Below are positions 57,691-64,000 of a DNA stretch of 64,000 nucleotides, piece by piece. The DNA is from Dryococelus australis (taxonomy: Eukaryota > Arthropoda > Insecta > Phasmatodea > Phasmatidae): assembly GCA_029891345.1 (NCBI GenBank), contig CM056998.1:171578332-171642331 (forward strand), in the 5' to 3' direction. Under the pieces are notes generated by a model. The model was given only the letters and a program-made list of their open reading frames with translations. It had not been told where the DNA came from and did no database searches. Made by a program: the position numbers and the translations under genes. Numbering within the stretch: the first letter of the stretch is position 1; each line of letters opens with the position of its first letter.

Positions 57691-58442
57691 AATATCAGCC
57701 GAGGGTTCAGACCCATCAGGGTGCCCGCGGTGTATTGTCTCGGCCGCGGGGAACCGGTTTAAATTTCCTGAGGGTTCAACCCTGGATTTAAGCTTGTGGG
57801 AAGCGCTGTAGACTGCAGTTAATTTTTCTCGCAGTCCGGTATCCCCACCATTGTGATCTCACAGACGACCTTTGCTACTACGCTACGTACTAACTTAATA
57901 AATCCCAGCGAGGCTTATTAGATTAATCGGGTGTTTTGTTGTCCATAAGCAATATAATATATATAATGGGAGATTCAAACTGCTTGCGTTAACAGGTATT
58001 TGTTCCCCCTTTCAGATCAAGACTTATAAAAGTAAGAGGGTAATCGTAATCTTATTGCCTATTCATGTCTCTCCCCTAGAGCTGCGTGGAGCTGCTTTTG
58101 ACCAAAGTGATACCAAATCTGTGATAACAGTTCCCTAGCACTTAATACTAAAACCACGGCACGTGTGTTCTATAGGCGGAGTAGACCGCAAGAATTCTCA
58201 GAATGAAACTTTCCGTGACATGCGACCACTTAGCTGGTCTGTTCCACTCCCTATCAGATAAAACGGACTGTTATCCGAAACCGCATGATCGATAATGCAT
58301 GCGCGTGGGACTGATAGCACTATCTGACCGCCGTTGCAGCAAGTGTTACATGGAATTAGGAAGTCTGCTGTCGGTGTCTGAAGCGGCGTTACGCTGTGCA
58401 GTGGATTTTGTTTCGAATAACCTTTGGGTGAGCATCGATAAA
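57691..58442. other. Spacer
   Basis: A GGTTTAAATTTCCTGAGGGT stretch near 57758 is vaguely B-box-like but has no partner. Nothing else was recognised. Confidence 0.35.
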
Positions 58443-59310
58443 GGCTGTTCGCGACGGCAAGGTGAGAACTTGGTGAGCCCTGCTGTGTTTCTACTTTCAA
58501 CCAGTGGTTGCGTATCTTTTCGCGTAGCTGTCAACATACACTATCATGCTACTTTCAGCTGGTGGTGGTTTCAGCAGCAGGCTCATGTTCACTGCGTACT
58601 CATTAAATACACAACAAAAATAAATATTGTTATAAGCACTTTACCACGCACGCGCGTATTTCAGTAAATAATATTGTTGCTTGAATATTGATTGATGTTA
58701 AATTCGTTTTCTGTTTAGACAAACTTTAACTATTGCCGACCCTTCGTAGGTCATTATAAAATAGGTTTGGTTTAGGTTCTCGACAGAATAGCAAAAGAGT
58801 TAAACATTATTATTTCTCCCTTTATAAAAACAAAAAAAAATTCCAGCTGATTATGAGAAATTCCGAGGATTTCTGGGCCAGGAAACTATGTCGAAATGCA
58901 GCAGAAAGCAATAACGAATACTGCTACTTCACTCAGAATAGATGTAAAAATAAATTTTATTTCCAAACTGGCATTTAAAATCACTGCCATTTACCGCTGT
59001 TTTGTTGACAGACGAGCGCAGACAGGTAAAAAGAAATGAACCACTAACGTGAACATTGCGTCAGCCCGGTGTTGTGATGTTACAATCATGCCAAATATTC
59101 GTACCTCGCAGCTAACAAAAATAAACTGAAATGCAGGTGACAATTTTTAACTTTACGACTTGTTAGACGTTGAAACATGCAACTACTACTATTTTTATAG
59201 CAGTCTGGTGACTCAACTGTACATATTACAGTCATTGCTTCAGTTTAACGGACAGTGATTTTTCTCGACAGTTTTTTTTTTTCAGGAGTGCTCACCATAC
59301 CTTGAAACTC
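58443..59310 (+). mobile_element. Possible longer relative of the GGCTGTTCAC MITE
   Basis: GGCTGTTCGCGACGGCAAGG, then TGAGAACTTGGTGAGCCCTG, resembles the family's left end with a few changes. CAGGAGTGCTCACCATACCT then TGAAACTCC (59283-59310) resembles the right end. If they belong together the element is 868 bp, twice the usual length. The interior has no transposase motif. The pairing of the two ends is uncertain. Confidence 0.35.
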
Positions 59311-60759
59311 CTTTAACAGATCTAAACAGTGGATTCCACTTTCCAGAAAGTGGTCTTCATACATAATTAATATACATTTTGGACACGTGGGTTGCTACAC
59401 ATCTTCTGTACTGTATAGTGGATAAGGCACGGATGATGTCCTATAAACACATCGATTGTGTTGTTCAAAACAATAATAGAATTTTTTGAGATTGAGACAA
59501 CTTAGTAAGGTGAAGTCTATGGTTTTATGTGAGAGCGTACCACACATTCGTAATGGGTTCAATTTCATTGCTTTAGTTGCTCCACAATATATGCAGCTGT
59601 TCGGTGGTTTTTGCTTGCTTCAACAAACCTCTGCTCCTTGTCCCCCCTCCCCCTCCCAATTTTTAAATGCGCTGCAGGGGGCAGGTATGCTACATGCTGT
59701 GCACGTACTTGACACAGCAGCTTGCACATTGTAAACTAAAGCTAGATTTTATTTATTTTAAGCAGTTTCAGCGATATTACATATTCATTTCCCCAACTAC
59801 CGTTGCGAAAATCGAATATAGCTTCTGGCACGGCTGGTTTTAATTAAAGAACTTAACCTGGTTTGAATTTGAGTTAATTTTGACAAATCTTAAAAGTTTG
59901 GGAATCCAGGTTATACTATCTAGTGGGAGCTAGCAGCTGGCACTCATAATTGTTCGATGAGTGAAGATATCGTCTTCACTTTTCTGCTCGTAGTGGTAAA
60001 TTCGACAAGGAGACATACGTGACTCTATGTTCGTGGGTCAGTGGATCTGGTAACTGGTTAGAAGTTTAACGTGGGTGAGTATTGGTTAGCGCATACGTAT
60101 AGTGTTAATGGCGCACTTGTTTGCATTTTGGCGAGGTTGTACTACGCAATAACAAAGTTAACCATGATTGTGGAGGTGGGTCTTCCCTTGCACACTTGGC
60201 ATCGTGCCAACTGACTGTACACTCTCTTACTTGCTGGCTTGGCCCTGGCCGGCTAGTGCGTAGTAGTGCATGAGAGGTGAGACCCCTCTCTGCTCTCCTG
60301 GGTCGAGTCCCTCGTTTGCATGCGCTCTGCATGAAGGATGTGGCAGGCGCGCGAGTCGTGTACGCAGACTGCATAACCAAGCACGCGTAGTGTAGTAGAG
60401 GGAATGATGTGGGCTAGAGGGGATATGTCAGCTGCACAGTTATCATGTGTCGCAACATTATATGGCTTTCCGCTCCCCCCCCCCCCCCACCAATCCTCCA
60501 CCAGAACCGTCAAAACCCCATGACTTCGATTAAAGATAGCACGATGTTTACCTAAATAAATGCTTTATAAGTTGCCACAATTTCGAAACAAAAAGTTAGT
60601 TTTTTTTTTTTTTGAGAAGCGCGCGATTGTTGTAGAAACATAATGTGAATAAACAGCAAATCATAGTTGGGACATGTGATTCTCGTAGTATCATGGTAGT
60701 TCGTCAGGGGCAGTGTAGAAGTCCACACACGTTGGAAGACGATCAGCTCGACCTTAAGT
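59311..60759. other. Spacer
   Basis: Holds a poly-C run (about 60475-60489), a poly-T run near 60600, and a weak B-box-like GGGTCGAGTCCCTC near 60300. No gene is supported. Confidence 0.4.
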
Positions 60760-60925
60760 TTGGGCGCTGTGTAGTGAGCGGTCGAGGCGGGCCGTCGCCT
60801 TGACTACCAGGGCGAGTTGGTTCCCAGCAGCTTCCTCAGCGGGAGTGACTGACTTGCACGAGTCTGTGCCGCCACGTTCACTATGGGGCGTCATTCAGTA
60901 TAAATAAACGTGCTGGCAACAACAG
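60760..60925 (+). promoter_or_regulatory. Candidate promoter with TATA box
   Basis: A CpG-rich stretch (60770-60895) leads into CATTCAGTATAAATAAACGT, where TATAAATA is at about 60899-60906. A C/A-rich possible start region (CAACAACAGCCTCACTCACT) follows about 20-35 bp later. It could be a retrotransposon promoter or a host gene. No coding sequence is attached. Confidence 0.3.
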
Positions 60926-61670
60926 CCTCACTCACTCAAAAAAAAATTATTCGGGAATTTACATCATTGTATACGTGTAGTGAAGAATCACGAATTAATA
61001 GTTTTTTTTTTTTTTTTTTTCAAAACTGTTCAATGTATTAAATAATCACTTTGTCATTCGACATACATTATATTACAGAAATCGTCAATAAAATATATAA
61101 CATTTCAAGTAGCACACAATTAAGACCCAATATCACAAGATGTCCACGTCAGTGTGTCGCTTCACCGGCTTAAAAATGGTTCCTTGAACTATGTCGGTGA
61201 TGAATATTTTTGAGCATCATTTGTCACCGTCAGTGAAATCACTTGCGCGTGACTTTACACGCCCCTCCTGAAGAAGACGGATGTTCGGTGTTATGACATG
61301 GCTTGGTCACGTTCGTGGACACAGGCTGTCGACATGTAGCTGAATTGCATACCTAGGCGACATTTTGAGCAAGTGTTCACATTGTATGTACATTGTAAGT
61401 ATGTACCACGATGTGATCAGATCGTTTTCTCGCAGAGGAAGTGCCGTCGATCAATGTTGCGAGTTTGCAACGGGCTGTAAAGCTTGGGATTGGTAGAGGC
61501 AAAATTAAGGCGATACAGGTACAGTTATATCCGAGGGAGATAGAAATGAGAAACTGTGAGACGGAGATATAATGGGACAAATATTAAAAAGCTGGCAAGG
61601 AAACAAAATGTAGTAGGTCGCAACAACTAGTGCGCTGAGTGCTTGCGTGTATGGAGGCGCTTGGCTTAAA
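60926..61670. other. Spacer
   Basis: Poly-T run of 19 at 61002-61020. Nothing else was recognised. Confidence 0.4.
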
Positions 61671-62070
61671 GGCTGTTCCCGATAAAGTGAGCACTTTAAA
61701 AATCAACGTTAAAAAAAATGTTACTGCTCTTACTTGCATATATTGTAACGGGCGTACCCGAGTGACATGTGCCCAGTAAAGTTGGTAACGATGGCACATT
61801 AACGTCGAATAAAAAGTGTTAGGTAACCAATTGCGTTAACTTAAATTATTTCTTTCTCTTTCTGTTTTTTTTAATGCATCGAAGTGTAAAAATGAACAGA
61901 TTAGGAAAATACTTAACTAATAATTTCACAGTTTCACTTGACCTACGCACGAATAAAGTGATGAGGCCCTTGGTAATGTTAATTTTACATACGGCAAAAT
62001 AATGCACAGCGTGCATACAAATAGATCTTAACCAGGGCTTTCGAAAGTGCTCACTTTAACGTGGCCAGCC
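61671..62070 (-). mobile_element. GGCTGTTCAC-family MITE (long class), uninterrupted reverse copy
   Basis: Left end GGCTGTTCCCGATAAAGTGA, right end TGCTCACTTTAACGTGGCCA plus gcc, 400 bp. Internal landmarks in reverse order to the 42737 copy: TATTGTAACGGGCG, CAGTAAAGTTGGTAACGA, TTTTTTAATGCATCGAAGTG, CATACAAATAGATCTTAACC. This is the reference for reconstructing the nested pair at 43780. Confidence 0.93.
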
Positions 62071-63048
62071 TATACACAGATGAACACTCGCCGATTCAGA
62101 CATTGTGGAACCACTTCTTCCTGAGTAGCCTACGTTATGCACGCGTCGGCATCTGCAACACCAGTGTTGCATCGATAAGCATTTTGCAATTTCTAACTGC
62201 TGTCAGCACGTAAAAGTGCCAACGAAATTTAACAAGGGCAAGAGCTGCAAATTTGGCGTTTCTTGGCGACACGGCTTGTATTTGTTGTGTAAACCTTTAA
62301 AGTCGGTGTAAATTTGTTTTATTGGGTCCTGACCGGGTGTAAGTTTTTTGTTACTGACTTGCACGTGATATCTTATCCACAGTTCTTATCTCGTTCGTCA
62401 GACATACTGAAGTGATAAACCCATCTGGTTGGGACATTAGAACTTTGATTAAACCTGATAGATAGGCATTAAATATTGTGGCCACTGATATAAATATAAA
62501 GTCTAGTATGTTGTACATAAGTGTTTTTATAGCATTGTAAATAAATTAAGAAATTAAATTGCCATTTTATAATCTTCCCCCCCCCCCCCCCCCCAAGTCC
62601 TCCATCCCCTACGAACTCTGATACCGCTCAGGTGACTTGTAAAAATAGTTTTAGATTTGAGCCTAAAATGTCGTAGTTCATTAATGACCCCTAAATTAAA
62701 TACAAATTACGAATGTATTCGTATGAAATTCTTATAAGGCAAACGTTGGCATTTATTTTTACCAGCGTCTGTTCTCCCTCTTGTTATACTCCCTACAACA
62801 TAGTTTTTAATGCCCCGGGTTAGCAATTTGTTTATATAGATCAATTAGGGTTATCGGCATTTCTTAGTAGTAATTTCTTGGACACATACTGGTTATATTT
62901 GGTTCAGCATAGAGTTTCGTGTGAGCGCAGAGCGCCGCTGCTGTTAATTTAAAGCGTGTGTGTGCCTCACGTTCATGTTCCGTGGTTACTGATACTGGAC
63001 TTTGATATGTTGCTCAGAAAGAAACGTATAAATGTTAAAAACAAATTG

Positions 63049-63081
<33 letters not shown>

Positions 63082-63819
63082 GATAACATGCGCGTATAAA
63101 GCAATAAGTTTGAGCTTGCCTCTCTGCAACAGTGCCGGAGTATTAGACTACCCAATTCACCACAGTTGGTAGGGAGGTGCGATTCGAAAGAAGTTTTCTG
63201 GATATTCATCAGATTTAGTCGGAGTAACATTTGTGAATAAACATTAACGTTAGTTATTTCTGAAGTTTAATGGCAGGTAAATCGGTGCCTGTTGAAGTGT
63301 TCAATATGCATTGGAGAAAAATTTGCACGACATTTAATTTCTCATAGTCACCTGACAAAACGTACACATCTTGTCTAAGACATTATACCTGTGACCATGA
63401 GAGTACGCAAGCAAAGTGCAGAAGAAATTGAGAGAAGGGCTTCAAAAGTAACTGCTCGTAGAACAGCGTTATTCAATTAGTTTTCCCATCTGGCGAATTG
63501 CATGTAATTAACGCTTGACGGGTCACTCGTGGCTAGTATAAAGTAGTTTACATGCGTGAAAATGTAATAAATTGAATTACATATAATTCTAAAAGTTTTA
63601 TTCTAGTGGTTTACAGTTTTCGCAAAATAGATAATTAGGTATGTTCAAAAGTATATGCTAAAAAATTGTTGATGTAATATGTTGCCAGCGGACTAGTATG
63701 GAGAGTCTTGGTGGGTCCTATGTTGCCCGCGGACAGCTAATCCATTGTCACTGTCAGAACACACAAGTACACATAGAGACGTAATGTAATGGCGTGGATG
63801 TTCTGTGGACTTGGCGTAC
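62071..63819. other. Spacer with homopolymers
   Basis: Poly-C of 18 at 62577-62594 and poly-A of 31 at 63049-63079. The poly-A could be a retro-insertion tail, but no adjacent LINE or SINE body was recognised. Confidence 0.45.
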
Positions 63820-63875
63820 TCTCTCTGATTGGCCGTGAGAGACTCTGGCTTTGTGTCTGATTGGCTGCTGCTGCA
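63820..63875 (-). promoter_or_regulatory. Paired CCAAT-box-like motifs
   Basis: CTGATTGGCC and CTGATTGGCT (inverted CCAAT boxes) occur about 35 bp apart. The NF-Y-type CCAAT motif is often paired in promoters. There is no other promoter evidence here. Confidence 0.25.
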
Positions 63876-63958
63876 GCGTACTGAAACATTCAATTACTAG
63901 TACTGTGTGCACAGTATATGCATAGGACTTGCATACAAGTGGTTTTTAGCCTTCTTGT

Positions 63959-64000
63959 TCACCTTTTGAACACGAAAGATGTACACCTTTTGAACACGAA
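63959..64000 (+). repeat. Start of a 24-bp tandem repeat cut by the window edge
   Basis: CACCTTTTGAACACGAAAGA with TGTA is followed at once by CACCTTTTGAACACGAA, identical as far as it goes. The array may continue beyond the window. Confidence 0.75.

Overview
This looks like nuclear DNA from a large, repeat-rich insect genome. The evidence is eukaryotic transposon relics of many classes, tRNA-derived SINEs, TA microsatellites, isolated CpG-rich patches in AT-rich DNA, and almost no long open frame. A polyneopteran (cockroach, termite, stick-insect or orthopteran type) is my inference from the style of the SINEs; it is not proven. I find no intact protein-coding gene, no convincing tRNA or rRNA gene and no CRISPR array. 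The window is best read as intergenic or intronic DNA, with three or four CpG-rich patches that could be promoters or 5' exons of genes continuing outside it.

1-10.25 kb: a decayed non-LTR reverse transcriptase at the left edge, a tandem duplication carrying CRE-like and E-box palindromes, SINE pieces, a minisatellite built on a TTTGGCCTAAAAG-like core next to a GC-rich block, and the 3' part of an R1-like LINE. 10.25-18.3 kb: an unusually AT-rich block containing direct and inverted repeats and several coding-like stretches on both strands (14.6-15.4, 15.5-16.4 and 17.2-17.9 kb). These have codon-like structure unlike the surrounding noise, and some resemble uncharacterised proteins that I associate with integrated DNA viruses or Polinton-like elements. 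This is the most interesting part of the window.

18.3-32.4 kb: microsatellites, short tandem repeats, an unusual cluster of tRNA-like B-box modules at 24.85-25.56 kb, an IS630/Tc1-mariner transposase relic, a foldback MITE with arms of about 150 bp, and a SINE. 32.4-37.0 kb: a decayed Ty3/gypsy-type LTR retrotransposon on the plus strand, in the order gag, protease, RT, RNase H, integrase, with a MITE inserted near the end of gag. 38-40 kb: a Tc1-like relic and a hAT-like relic.

40.5-62.1 kb is dominated by one MITE family with GGCTGTTCAC termini. About ten copies occur in two length classes, including one copy nested in reverse orientation inside another. At 50.2-53.9 kb a hAT transposase (minus strand) is split by a pogo/Tigger-like transposase (plus strand), which itself carries a perfect 17-bp hairpin next to its second catalytic aspartate. 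Further Tc1-like relics lie at 46.5 and 55 kb. All the transposases seen are broken, so the MITEs have no visible active partner here.
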